64,000 nucleotides of DNA from Crocodylus rhombifer (lineage: Eukaryota > Chordata > Crocodylia > Crocodylidae). The position numbers and the translations under genes were made by a program. Positions 13,838-26,480 of the stretch are shown here, in pieces. The notes beneath the pieces were generated by a model. It made no database searches. It was not told the DNA's origin and saw nothing but the letters and a program-made list of their open reading frames with translations. Each line of letters opens with the position of its first letter. Positions within the stretch are counted from its first letter, which is position 1. The stretch is taken from contig JAVSML010020793.1 of the NCBI GenBank assembly GCA_038503035.1, forward strand, positions 74,707 through 138,706, read 5' to 3'.

Positions 13838-14702
13838 CACAGAATCATAGAAAAATAGGGCTGGCAGGGCCTTCTGAAGGTCATCTAGTCCAATCCCCTA
13901 CCTGGAGCAGGATTATCCCTATCTAAACCATTTCATACAAATCCTTGTCTAACTTGTTAATAAAATTGCAGTTAACCATGTCACACAGTCACAAAGCACA
14001 ACAGATTAACCTGCTGCAGATGTAGTGGGGACAATAGAAGTCAGGGTCCTCCTGCTGCAAAGGTTGTTCAAATATGCTTGAAAAATCCAAGGAAGCGTTC
14101 CACACCCCCTGTTATAGAGGAAGCAAAATTTGAGTTTGTACCAATCTGTCCCAAACCTAAATGTGGTAATTAGTCTGATTCTGAGTGGACAGGCAAGACC
14201 TAAACCAAGAACCTCCAGGTTTTAGTCACAGCAGGACCTTTGGTACACCCCAGCCAAAACCCCCAGCCTCAGTTACAACCAACACTCAATGCTTCTAAAA
14301 AAGGCAACCTCCCTGTCCCATAACATGTATACCAACAGGAAGGGAAAAAATCCTTCCCGGCTCAATACCATAACCAGGAAAGCCCAGAAGTATGGGAAAT
14401 ACCCTTCACAGAATACTGCTAGCTCATCTCTGGCCAATACTTACCCAACCTCTTTTTGAACACCTCCAGAGATGGAGAGTCTACAAATTTGCTAGACAGT
14501 ATATTCTACTGGCTCTCTGTTCTAACAGCGAAGAAGTTTTTCTTGATATCCATTCTAAACCTATGCTGCTGCAACTTCAAGTCATTGATCTGTCCTACTC
14601 TCTGCAGCAAGGGAGAAAAGGTATTTTTTCTCCTCTTTATGACTGCCTTTCAGATATTTGAAGACTGCCATTGTATCATATTATCATATCATACCATATA
14701 TA
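13838..14702 (-). mobile_element. CR1 3' end with long 3' UTR
   Basis: Minus-strand CR1 copy. The plus strand begins with the tail complement ACAGAATCATAGAAAAATAG, followed by the typical GGTCATCTAGTCCAATCCCC. The 14450-14680 part is the complement of the RT C terminus and 3' UTR. There is no intact frame. Confidence 0.85.
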
Positions 14703-14705
14703 TAA

Positions 14706-17557
14706 AAAAGGGCTTAAATGATGTTTGCCAGGGGATGGATACCAAAGCTCTGAGGTAAGTGGGGAGGCAGGAGAGCTGAAAGAAACTCAAGAATGAGAGG
14801 GCAACAGGGAAGACCTTCTCATTCCTACTGAGAAAGTAGGGCAATTGGCTAGTTGCCTCAGGTGTCTGTACATGAATGTACAGAGCCTGGGAAACAAGCA
14901 GGAAGTACTGGAAGTCCTTGCACAGCCAAGAAACTATGATGTAATTGGAATAACAGAGACTTGTTGGGATAGCTCACATGACTGGAGCACTATCATGGAT
15001 GGGTACAAACAGGTCAGGAAGGACAGTCAGGGGAAAAGAGGAGGAGGAGTTGAACTGTATGTAAAAGAGCTACATGATTGGTTAGAGCTCCAGTATGAAA
15101 CAAGATAGGCCTGTTGGAAGTCTTTGGGTTAAGGTTAGAGCAGACAGTAAGGGTGATGTTGTGGTGGGTGTCTGCTATAGACCACCAGACCAGGAGGATG
15201 AGGTGGATGAGGCATTCTTCAAACAGCTAGTGGATGTTTCCACATTACAGGCTCTGGTTCTCACAGGGGACTTAAATAACCCTGATACCTTACTGAGGGC
15301 ACAGGAACAAAACATTCTAATGTACAGAAAGAATAGCAAATGTGGCAAGTGATCAGCTTGGCTTAGCAGAGAACTCTTTCAGTGAGCTTAAACACAAAAA
15401 AGGAAGCTTACAAGAAGTGAATGCTTGGACAAACAACTAGGGAGGAGTATAAGAGTGCTTGGCATGCAGGGTTGAAATCAGGAAGGCCAAAGTGAATGGG
15501 AGTTGCAGCTAGCAAGGGACATGAAGGGTAACAAGAAGGGTTTCTACAAGTATGTCAGCAACAAGAGGAGGGTCAGGGAAACTGTGGGTCTCTTACTGAA
15601 TGGGAGAGGCAATGTAACGACAGACGAAGAAAAGGCTGAAGTGCTCAATGCCTTTTTTGCCTCCGTCTTCACAGACAAGATCAGTTTCTAGACTACTGCA
15701 CTGAGGAGAACAGTTTGGGGAGAAGGTGAGTAGCCTTCAGTTGTGAAAGAACAGGTTAGGGACTATTCAGAAAAGCTGGACATGTACAAGTTCATGGGGC
15801 CAGATGCAATGCATCCGAGGGTGCTGAGGGAGTTAGCTGGTGTGGTTGCAGAGCCTCTGGCTATTATTTCTGAAAACTCATGGTAATCGGGGGCTGTCCC
15901 ACATGACTGGAAAAGGGCAAATATAGTGCCCATCTTGAAGAAAAGGAAGGTGGAGCACCCAGGGAACTAGCCCAGTTAGCCTCACATCAGTCGTCAGAAA
16001 AATCATGGAGCAGGTCCCCAAAGAATCCATTTCTAAGCTCTTGGAGAATCAGGAACAGTCAGCATGGATTCACCAAAGGTAAGTCATGCCTGTCCAACCT
16101 GATTGCCTTGTATGATGAGATGACTGACTCTGTGGATTCCAGTAAAGCAGTAGACATGATATACCTTGACTTTAGCATAGCTTTTGATACTGTCTCCCAC
16201 AACATTCTGTAAGGGGGTAAAAAACCTGGCTAGATTGTTGGGCTAAAATGGGTAATAATCAATGACTCAATGTCTAGTTGGCAGCTGGTATTAAGTGGAA
16301 TGCCCCAGGGGCTGGTCCTGGGACCCGTTTTGTTCAATATCTTTGTTAACAAACTGGAAGAGGGGATGGATTGCATCCTCAGCAAGTTCGCAGATGACAC
16401 CAAACCCTACGCTGGGTTTGGCTAGGTTTCAGAGTGACCTAGACAAATTGGAGGATTGGGCCCAAAGAAATCTCATGAGGTTCAACAAGAATAAGCAAAA
16501 TCTTGCACTTAGGATGGAAGAATACCGTGTATAGCTACAGGCTGGGGCAGTGGCGACATGTAGGGGGTACACAGGGGCACACGTGTACCCCCTGAGAGTG
16601 TCAGCGCACCCCCTGTCAGGCCGCGCTCCCAATTTAGCCAGTGGGCAGGGGGGCAGGCAGGAGCAGCAATGCCCCACCTGTGAACGCTGGCTGGGGAGTG
16701 GGGCTGCCAGCAAAAGTAGCTGTGCCGCTTCCGGAGGCAAGTGAGATTGGCCATGGGGGACCCCCTCCCCTCCCCTCCCCTCCCCGGTGAGTGGCATTTG
16801 GCCAGCATGTGCCCCTGCAACTCAAGAGGCACCAGTCACCCATGGGCTGGGGACCAACTGGCTAAGCAACATCTCTGCAGAAAAGGACCTGGGTGTTACA
16901 GTGGAAAATAAGCTGGATATGAGTCACCAGTGTGACCTTGTTGCCAAGAAGGCTAACAGCATATTGGGCTGCATTAGTAGGATTGTTGCACCCAGATAGA
17001 AGGAAGTAATTCTTTGCTTCTATTCTGCACTGATGAGGTTACATCTGGAATACTGTGTCCAGTTTTGGCCCCTGTTACTATAGATAAAATGTGGATAAGT
17101 TGGACAGAGTCCAGCAGAGGACAACAAAAATAGGGGGCTGTGATGCATGACTTCTGAGGAGAGGCTGAGGGAACTGGGCTTATTTAGTCTGGAGAAGAGA
17201 AGACTGATGGGGGATTTGATAGCAGCCTTTAACTACCAGAACGATGGTTACAAACAGAATGGAGATAGACTGTTCTCAACGGTTGCAGATGACAGAACAA
17301 GGAGCATTACTCTCAAGTTGCAACAAGGGAAGTTTGGATATTAGAAAAAACTTTCTTTCTAGGAGGGTGGTGAAACATTGGAACAGGTTATCTAGGGGAG
17401 GGTGGAATCTCCATGCTTGGAGGTTTTCAAGGCTCAGCTCAAGGAAGCCTTGGCGGGAATGATCTAGTTGCAGATGGTCCTGCTTTGAACAGGGGGCTGG
17501 ACTAGATGACCTCCTGAGATCTCTTCCAACCCTAATTTTCTATGATTCTATGAAAAA
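14706..17557 (+). mobile_element. CR1 retrotransposon, long copy with EN and RT remains
   Basis: Plus-strand CR1 in which many protein segments are visible. The endonuclease start is LRCLYMNVQSLGNKQEVLEV with ITETCWD and GVCYRPPDQ, then LVLTGDLNNPD. The RT entry region has [18 protein letters not shown] and FFASVF, and the palm and C terminus ([37 protein letters not shown]) follow. The distal endonuclease is missing after about 15290 (internal deletion) and there are many stops and frameshifts. The copy is interrupted by a hAT element at 16548-16844 and ends with the tail TTCTATGATTCTATGA. Confidence 0.93.
16548..16844. mobile_element. hAT element inserted in CR1
   Basis: 297-bp GC-rich insertion starting CAGTGGCGACATG and ending CACCCATG, flanked by the perfect 8-bp duplication GGCTGGGG (16540-16547 and 16845-16852). 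Removing it and one duplication restores continuity of the surrounding CR1 coding sequence. It has no transposase. Confidence 0.88.
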
Positions 17558-17707
17558 AGACTTTTTTATATATCAGTTGCCCTACAGGACTCAGTTCCAC
17601 ATGCTTTTGAGATGAAGCTTAGCAGAATTTTATATAAAGCTGAAACTTTTTTTTTAAGTAATAATGCATTCTACCCTCAGAGCATAACAGTGGCAACATA
17701 AGAAAGG

Positions 17708-17718
17708 TTTATTTTATT
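17708..17718 (-). terminator. candidate distal poly(A) signal
   Basis: On the minus strand this reads AATAAAATAAA, two overlapping canonical polyadenylation hexamers. It is at the leftmost end of the repeat-poor stretch downstream of SFMBT1, just before a CR1 copy begins. The distance to the stop codon would make a 6.4 kb UTR, so this is only a candidate; a nearer hexamer at 21999-22004 would give 2.2 kb. Confidence 0.25.
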
Positions 17719-20221
17719 AGTACTAAATAGCTCTCTCTCATTCTAGTAGGGATAGTGATGAAGGAGAATTCTGATTGGAGTTCTACTCAGCTTAATCACA
17801 GATTGTCTACACAGGAAAAGCAAAAAGCTGCAACTTTTAGCTTTTATATCCCATGAAATGCATCCATGCTTCCATCAGACAATGCACAGGTAAAAATGTT
17901 CCAAGAACTTGATAAAGCTGCACAAGCTAAGGCAAACTTCTGTACAGAGGGGTGACAAGTGTTAGTTACTTCAAGTTTATAAATTACTTTGCAGTTGTAT
18001 GTGAGGGTCTCAAAGCAGAATTTGGAAAAGGACAAATTACATTTTATCTTGATTTCACAAGAGTGAATCCTAATTATTATAATTCCCAAATGTTAAAACA
18101 AAATAGCCATAAAAAGTTTAAGCCTTTTTAATCTAATCTTTTTACAATGACTTAAAGCTGTCATAATGTACCATAAACTTATGTACATTCTATTTACAGA
18201 GGATATAGCCATCCAAAATATTTAAAATTGTTTTGATTAAATAAATGGTGAAACTTGATAAGCATATTTTCTTATGCATCTCTCTCCGTGTAGCATTTCC
18301 CTTTTAATGCTTGCTCTCTTGCTCTCTCTCTACATATATCTACATCTATATATGTATTATATATAAATAAATAATCAAAGAAAGAAAAGACAGCAAGCAG
18401 AAGAGACACAACACATTATGCATTTGATTTGTTTTCTTGTTGTTAAGAACAAGCAATTAATTAAAAAGGCAAAATACAGGAAAAGTGCATCAGTTCCAAT
18501 GAGTTAGTACAAGGAAGCCTACACATGGTGCTTGTTTTAGCCAGGTTCAGATCTTCCAGCAGGCCACTGATTGTCTATATAGGTGTTAACAGAAGTAAAA
18601 ACACATAAATGAAAGAGCAGAGAAGAAGAAAATGACACCCCAGAAAAATATTGAAAGTACTTTCCATTCGACTTCTTGGAAGCTGCTGCTAAGTGACTTC
18701 TGAAAGTCACATGGACTTGAAAACTTTAACATGGACTTGAACAATTCATCCAACTTGACCAAGACTCACCCCTCCTTCACTACTCAGACTGGGCTGCCTG
18801 TTTTCCAGATGCTCTACAATGCTGAAGACTTTCAGAGGCTCTGTAACCATAGTTCAGTAGAATCATAGACTACAACAGTCTCTGCTTATGGTATATTAGT
18901 TAGATCATCTCTCTGAATTTTGCTAGTGAGACCTGCTGACTGGTCTTAGATTAAATAGAACAAGTATCTTCTGATCACAATCTTGTCTGTTTTGTATGGT
19001 GTACTTCAACACAATGATAGATTTAACCTTCATTGAGCATGGAGACTCTTGTTTTTGCTTTTTAGATTTCAGATACACTTTAAAAGGAGTCATGACAATA
19101 AAACAGCTTGCACTGTATTTGGTATCCAAACCTCACTCTCTTCACCCATAAGGCTGCTTTCAGAAACAAAGCTATTAGTATGATTTGGGGAACAAGTCAG
19201 ACGATACTTCTAAAGAAGGCCTTGGCACATCCTTTTGAAATTCAGTTTCTGGCCTATATTTTTCAAAACTTTAGACAGACTTATTTTGTGCTTATTTTAG
19301 GTATTCTGAAATAACAGCCAGCAGTAACCAGCTTGCAGTTATGCTGTATGATTGGTTATGATGGAGGAGTTAGGGATAGGACTATTATAGCCTTGGCCTT
19401 ATGGTAAGGATACCTCGACCCAGACTTTTCTTTTCCAACATACTTGCTTGTTGCTTTGCCCAGAGCAAAATGTGGATGAGGAGCAAAGGCATCCATTTCC
19501 TACCCACACTGAAGTTTCAGGTTTGTCCATTTTATTTGGCTGCTGTCAAAATCTCATGGCTAGCCTTCTGCTATTAATGTAAAAAATCTTGGTACGTAAC
19601 ATGAAAAAACTGAGTGCTTAAACTAGCAAATAGCATATATTTATATTGCTGTGGTCTAAGCAACTGACCAAGCCTCCCTTCTTCAAAGCATCAATTGAAA
19701 GCCTATCACCAAGACAGAACAGTTAAAATTGTGACAGAAGTCAAGTCTAGAAACCATTCCAAAATTTCTCCATCAACACCACAGGGATTGGCAAGCTCCC
19801 TGTCCTTCTGTATCATCCCCAGGTATAAGTGGCTCTGTCCTCCAATCAGTTATTTTTACATTCACATTCAAAATATTTTCATATTTTTATGTTCACATTT
19901 CTAGTATCAGAAGAAAAGTAAGTAGTGCGATCAGTCCTGCACCTCTCTTTTTGGAAAGGTTACCTTTCCCATCATCTCTGCCCATTCCATAGAGTATGTG
20001 GCAAGATCTTCTTGAAATGGGTAAATGGTTGGGACATGTCAACTTTTCATGTAGATGCAAATCTGTGGAGACCAAAAACCTCTCTCCTATTGGCTCATTC
20101 ATTCCTGATGTAGAAAATACCATATCAATACCCACTAAAGAAATGATATTCAATAATATTAAGGCTAAATATAGCTAAATGTGTGCACTAAAATGCAGCT
20201 AAGTATGTGTTCATTTAATGG

Positions 20222-21060
20222 TGTGATGGAATTTGATCCCTGATCCCAACAATTGTGCCTCCTGCTATAGCACATGTGCATGATAGGAGGCATGCTTTTG
20301 GGATCAGGGGTCAGATCCTAACAGTGCCATCACTACCTGCCACTGCTGGGAGAGCCCAGGCTCTCTCCGCACTGGCGAACTGAAAGCTCAGTGCTCACTT
20401 GTGGGGTTGACAATGAGCTGATTGTTGGTGACAACCCCAGCCAGTCTTAGGTCTGGGTCACCCAGGGCTGTCAGGACAGATAATCAGCTGATTGTTGGCC
20501 CGGACTCAGACAGCCCCAAGTTTGAGACTAAAGGCTGTCTAGGGCAAAGCAGGCAATCAGCTGATTTTTCAGAACTCTTCAGCGGGAAGTTCTGGTGGGG
20601 CTTGCCTGTTGTGGGGAACAGAAGCTCTGCTCCCCTGATCTGGAGAGCCTGCCCAGAGTTGTCTGATGCAGAGTTTAAAGTCTCTGGTAAGGCCAAAGTC
20701 TCTACCAGTCAAAGCCAAAGTCTCTACCAGCTGGAAGCCTCCACTCACTCCCCTGCATCAGGCAACTCTGGCTGGGCTGACCAGGCCAGTGCTTAAAGTC
20801 CTTGGTGGGGGAAATTCTTTGGCTCTCCCAGCACCAGTTCTTGTGAACCCAGCATTCATTCCTGCCTGTGGCAGGGGGTCAGGCTAGATGATCTGATCAG
20901 GTGCCTCCTGACCCTTGCTACTATGAAACTATGAAACCACAACACCCAGTGTCTGGCTGCGGCCATTAATCATCTGATTGTCAATCTTGGGACCCTTCCA
21001 AAGTCCAGTGCAGTGTGGGCCCAGGACCAACGGTCAGCTGATTGTTGACATCATACAAAC
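20222..21060. repeat. unidentified repeat with CR1-like tail
   Basis: The word ATCAGCTGATTGTTG or close variants occurs near 20413, 20482, 20552, 20963 and 21032. The middle (about 20880-20940) is GGTCAGGCTAGATGATCTGA followed by CTATGAAACTATGAAAC, which is the 3' terminus of a plus-strand CR1-group LINE. The rest may be an older element into which it inserted. Family not identified. Confidence 0.5.
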
Positions 21061-24000
21061 ATCGAATATTTTTATGGCTTGTTCCCCATTTTATAGTGCC
21101 CACAATTGGGTGCACCCTTCCTATTTGTGTCATGATTAACATATTAATTAATTGTGGCATACATGTAAAGCACAGAGGGGGGCTTTAGTTATGATGCGCA
21201 ATTCAGACTATATAATGTTGTCATTCAAGTTTATAAAGAGATAAATGAGGGGAAGAGGAAGACAATCATTTACCCCTGAACAGGTCAGCTAAAAAATTTA
21301 AATAGCATGTGAGCCTAGTGTAAATTGTCAATACAAGATCAACAAATATACATCTCTTTTTGTAAATATAAAAAATGATACCTAGTAAGGAGTTCATTTT
21401 ACTGCAGGGAAGGTTATCTAGATGCATGTGAAACCCTCTTGCCCTCTTTTACCCCTCCCCCAGTTCTTATAGTATGTAGATACACTATAAAACCTGAAAT
21501 CAAAATGCCGGGGCAGTGCCATATCAACTGCTGGCAGGGACATGGTTAAACTAATGCCAAGATTCACCCATCAAGGTACTTAAAATTCATTCTCAAGAAA
21601 CAGAGGCATTTAAATTGCATATGAGCCTAGTGTAAGTTGTCAGTACAAGATCAACAGATACAGCCTCAGCCAAATTTTTCCTTTCTGTGCAGATATAAAC
21701 ACAATCAAGTAAAAAGACTACACCTAAGGATAATCCCCAATTCTCCCTTTTTAATCCAGCAACAAAGACAGAATGCATTTACCCCCAAAATGAAGTGTAC
21801 AGGTAACCATGTACAGCATAAAAACTTGTTACAAATAACGGAAAATATCCCTTTGGAAAATCCGAACAAAAATAGATCCCATTGGGATCATGCTTCCAAT
21901 GCCTTCTAAGGCGAGGCAGTAAAAAGCACACTACAATACACCCAAAGGAGACCAGTCTGACCTCTGAAGCAGCTAACTGTTTACTCACAATGACAAACTT
22001 TATTTTAAGAAGTTCATTAAAAACTCTATGTTTAGCTTATTTTCCTTTCTGGCCTTTACCTAAAGATGCTTATTTTTCATCAGAAGAAATATGCAAAATT
22101 CTTGTCTCCAGACCTGTCACTTCAGTTTAGAGTCAGCTTTTCTCCCATTTTGAGGGGGAGAAGAAGTCTTTGGAATTTAGCATTTCTCCAGATTTTTTTT
22201 GTCTTTACTGAGCTATTCTAAGGGATATACAGCAAAAAAAACCCCTCTCTACTTAAGAGTTATTCACCATGTGGGTAGCTTTGTTGTATTTATCCCCTTC
22301 TTACTATTAAGAATAAGCCAGGAGTGGACACTAAAACTAGGTAAAACCTACCATTTTAAATTTGCAAAGCATTTTCTAATGGAACCCAGAAGTTTGGTCC
22401 CAGAGATACTGCATGAATCAACAAGTAGACTTGTGTGGAACCTGAATTGCTTCTATGGCCAGACTACATACTGCAGATGTTGGAACCCAGGAAATGTTTT
22501 TCCAGCACCACTTCCTCAAACACACACTGGCAGGAAGCTAAGTACTATCATCTTACTTCAAATGTCTTTTGTATGTTTGGGGGCCTTATACATATATTCA
22601 TTTGAGGATGGGAAAGAATCGGAGTGATGTGTTCTGGTTTCCCAGCTGTATATAAAGCCTTAGCCACAGTTCTTTAAATGCATGTGTAAACTCAAACAGA
22701 GGTTGATCAATGCATAGAATCTAAAACCCAAGTGGGTTCAAGGCTTAAAATAACTACACCAAATTTGAAACAGACAGTGAGGTTAGCTTGGCTGCTTGGC
22801 AAAGGGTTAAGAAGAATTCTGTATTGTGGCAATCTGGATTCCATTCAGGACTGATTTACACTAAGAAATTATAATCAGCAGTTCTCCAGTAGTGTAGTTC
22901 CATTAGTGGAAACTGGTGTAAACATGAGAAAAATGCCTCCTGCCCATGGTCAACTATGGTGCACTAATTTAATATTAAGGTTTACCTGAGGTGTGTTCCC
23001 ACTACGGCTTTTACTATGGCTAATGCTGGTGGGGCTGAACTATAAATTGCAGTTTCCATTTTTATATGTACAGCCCTGTCACTCACGAAGTGGGGACAGA
23101 AACACAGCAGCCTTTCAAATGATTCTATAGCTGCTTAATATGCATAGGAAGAGAGAAGAGAGATTTCACCCATATTTTAAAAAGGGAGGGTCAGCAATTT
23201 TATCCAACAATCAAGATACAGGAAATGGAGATAAAACAGCATCTTCCCCTTCCATCTTCTGTCCTATGGCCTGTCCACCACAGAAAAAGTATAAATACAC
23301 TGCATTTTCCAACCTCTTTTTACAAAAAAGATGATGCTTCTGAAATGCCAAATAAGTCTATACAGTTCTTTGCCAAGGCTTTAGAACAGAGCTTACCTGG
23401 GAGATCAGAACTCTGTGCTGATATTGTTTTGCCCTTTTAGGTCTATAGAAGTGCAGCTGTCAATGAATTTCCCAAAGAATCAATTTCTCCCTATTCCAAA
23501 TCACCACATTTACCACTTAAGCTACAGAGGTAGGGAGAAAACACACACACAAACACACACACCTGTGCATTTAGAACCATGTGGCGACATCTCTGTCCTG
23601 ATAATGAGCTATTTTAGTTTTTAAAAAAAGGCATTAGAAGTACGGATGTGCAAAGAGGACATTCCAAAATCAGTGCTACAATAGAGAAAATGTTCTTTCG
23701 TTCTTTCCAGACAGGAAATGGAAAAGGCATTCTTCTGTGAATAGTCAGGAATAAAAAAAAAAAAAGATGTCTACCAGTAGCCTGAAGTTTCAACACAACT
23801 TCAACTTCTTCTTTTTCAATTCTGCATCATCAGAACTCTTGAAATCTTCCTCACCATTGGAAACTTTTCTGTAACCACATTTAAAAATTACTTTAAAAAG
23901 TTAAAAAGAACTAACAGGCTGGAGGGAGGCAGGCAGGAATGATCATGCTCCCAAGCAGGAAGCTCAGTTTGCACTGGCCTTTTGCTCCAGGTAGGCTCTT

Positions 24001-24151
24001 CTTTCCTTCAAAAGCACAAAACTGTGGCTGACAGAAATTTGTAGGTCACCAGAACTGGCATCTCAGTTCAACTGCTTTTGGCTTTCTCTACCAGAGAAGA
24101 AAGAGTATGTTGCTTGAGTTGTGCTAATTTCCACTGTGACTTGGTTGCCCC

Positions 24152-24292
24152 TCAGTTAGCAAACTGCTGATAAAAGGCAAATTTAACTCTTTCAATATGA
24201 TGGCAAAGTTTAATGGCTGGCCCAAGTTTCAGGTCCATGCACTCCTGAACAGTGGGCAAGGTGAGCAGGAGGAGTGCTTGACCATCTATTTC
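24152..24292 (-). CDS. SFMBT1: SFMBT1 terminal coding exon: end of SAM domain and stop
   Basis: 141 coding bases: 46 codons plus TGA (24152-24154). It encodes [20 protein letters not shown] and then [20 protein letters not shown], ending YQQFAN. This is the second half of the SAM domain and the authentic SFMBT1 C terminus, with only two or three changes from human (for example Gln for Glu near the end). The acceptor is TTTCTTGACAG, in phase 0 with the preceding exon. The 3' UTR follows leftwards. Confidence 0.95.
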   Translation of the reverse strand, partial: EIDGQALLLLTLPTVQECMDLKLGPAIKLCHHIERVKFAFYQQFAN

Positions 24293-25549
24293 CTGTCAAG
24301 AAACAAACAAAATCAACAAGGCAGAATTAGTTGCATGCTTACTCCCACTATGCCTTATATTTTAGCTTGCTTTAGTTTCAGCTCATTATTCTTTACCTGG
24401 CTTTCACTTATATTATTCCATTTAGGTAGAATACAATCCCTCTAATTTTTCAAAATGTCACCTTGAAATAGGGTTCCACCCTGTTCACAGGTAAAGAATA
24501 GGACTCCACAATACCATTTGTACTGAATACATACTACATGTATTCAATTTAAATATATTTCCTAATTTCAAGCTTTGCAAACTTCTTTTTGTGCTCAGAG
24601 AATTAAATATGTTTCTTTTCTTCTCATGTATCAAACCACAATAAAATGTTCTGCAAGCCAAACTACACTTTCAAGAACATCTTTGTAATTCTATTTTTTT
24701 CATGTTATGATATTAACACGCACTTGCTTTCACCATCGAGGAGACTAGCAACTTGAGGAATTAGGAATTTGATAGGAAAGACTTCTTAAAGCATACATTT
24801 ATACCATAGGTGCCATAGAAAAAACATATTAAATGGGTTTTCATTTTTGTATTGTGATACTCTTAAAGATAAAATTATAATTTTTCTTTAATAAAATCCA
24901 TTATCAAAAACATGCCTCCTCACTTGGACATCAGTACAACTGAGAGATGCTCAATAGTATAAAAATTCTAGATGTGCAAGCCTTGTATTTTGAAGAATTA
25001 ATGCTAGTGACTACTGAAAGTGAACTGTACCATAGAGCATGGACAGACATGCATATGAAGCGCTTCAGTAACGTAAACATACATGTCCCTCAGAGGGCTG
25101 AAACTGATGCAGTTGCATTGATGAGAGACTGGTGAGTGGGAATCCCAGTACTTCTCTCAGCCACAATCCCTAAGTGGCTTCTGAGGACAGTCAAGTGACA
25201 GAGGTAGAGCCTAATCAGTATTTGACATGCAGGCAACTGTTATGTTTTCATCTTATAAGGATTGGTCATGTCATGTGTTTGTATTCCTAGAGAAGGATCA
25301 CAGAATGGATGCCTACTGTTTTCTTGCCCTCCAGGTTTTTGTGAAGCAAAGTGTTGCAAGGCTGTATCCTAACTCTAGCTCAGGACTGCCTAACTTCTGA
25401 ATAGTTGGGGGTCACACAGTGTGGCACACACCCCCTCTTTCCACTGCTGCACAGCGCTTGCACCATTTAGGGTCCTGAATCACCTAAGCCACCTGGCCAA
25501 GGGTAGAGGCAGAGAGTGGAAGATGTAGAAGAAAGAGGAAACCTAGATG

Positions 25550-26480
25550 GCCCGCAATTGCAGGGAACAGATAAAAAAGGCTAAGGTGAAAACCGAACTT
25601 CGATTAGCAATGGGAATCAAGGACAACAAAAAGTCCTTCTTTAGGTACACAGGGAACAGGAGGAAAACAAATGGGAGTGTAGGGCCACGGCTCAACAGCT
25701 CATGAGAGCTGGTTACTTGCACCCAGGAGAAAGCTGAACTCCTGAATGACTACTTTGCCTTGGTCTATCACTGGACCAAGGGGAAAACAATGCTAGGTAG
25801 AATACACGATGAGCACGGTAGGAACAATCACCTGCCTACTATTGCTGTAGAATTGGTGTATGACCAATTAAAAAAATTAGACATGTACAAGTCAGTGAGA
25901 CTGGATGATCTTCATCCAAGAGTGCTGAAGGAGCTGGCCGAAGTCATTGCAGAGCCCCTGGCAAAACTCTTCCATAACTTGTGGCACTCTGGAGAAGTCC
26001 CTGAGGACTGGAAGAGGGCCAATGTTGTGCCCATCCACAAGAAGGGCAAGAGGGAGAACCTGGGTAACTATAGGTCAATCAGTCTAACTTCCATTCAAGG
26101 GAAAATCCTAGAAAAGTCCATCAAGGAGTCTATCTGCAATAAGCTTGCAGAAGGTAAGATTCTGAATGACAGCCAGCCTGGCTTTGTTGTGGGCAGGCAG
26201 GTCTTGCCTTACCAACCTCATTTCCTTCTATGACCAGGTAACTCACCACCTGGACATGAGACAGCAGGTTGACATTGTATACCTTGACTTCCAAAAGGCT
26301 TTGATCTAGTATCCCACAATGTCCTCATGATAAAATTGGAGGGCTTAATTCTGAGACGGTCAGGTGGGTGTGAAACTGGCTGCAGGATAGGACTCAGAGA
26401 ATCGTAGTGAACAGATCAGTGTCATCCTGGTGAGAAGTGGGCATTAGCATCCCACAGGGGTCAGTGCTTGGCCTAGTACT
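25550..26480 (+). mobile_element. CR1 fragment, RT fingers region
   Basis: Plus-strand CR1-type reverse-transcriptase remains: DNKKSFFRYTGNRRKTNGSV before 25700, AELLNDYFALVY, and a readable stretch with LDDLHPRVLKELAEVIAEPL, LFHNLWHSGEVPEDWKRANV and NYRSISLTS. It is broken by stops near 25695 and 26230 and lacks the catalytic palm. It lies in the 12.6 kb SFMBT1 intron. Confidence 0.9.

Larger units (their letters stand above)
17700..24151 (-). other. SFMBT1: SFMBT1 3' UTR and downstream flank (end not fixed)
   Basis: The stretch left of the SFMBT1 stop is AT-rich, mostly free of recognisable transposons apart from a repeat at about 20222-21060, and holds no recognisable coding sequence. That is consistent with a long 3' UTR, but the cleavage site cannot be fixed. 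Minus-strand AATAAA signals occur at 21999-22004, near 19531 and doubled at 17708-17718. A (CA)n tract lies at about 23541-23563, and a TA/TC-rich simple repeat at about 18305-18375. Confidence 0.45.

Noticed and set aside
23541..23563. CA-rich tract as a CRISPR-like or tandem array
   Set aside because: Plain (CA)n microsatellite.
23800..23900. Possible MUSTN1 exon downstream of SFMBT1
   Set aside because: A Lys-rich-looking stretch on the minus strand did not match MUSTN1, which in the known order lies beyond STIMATE, left of this window.
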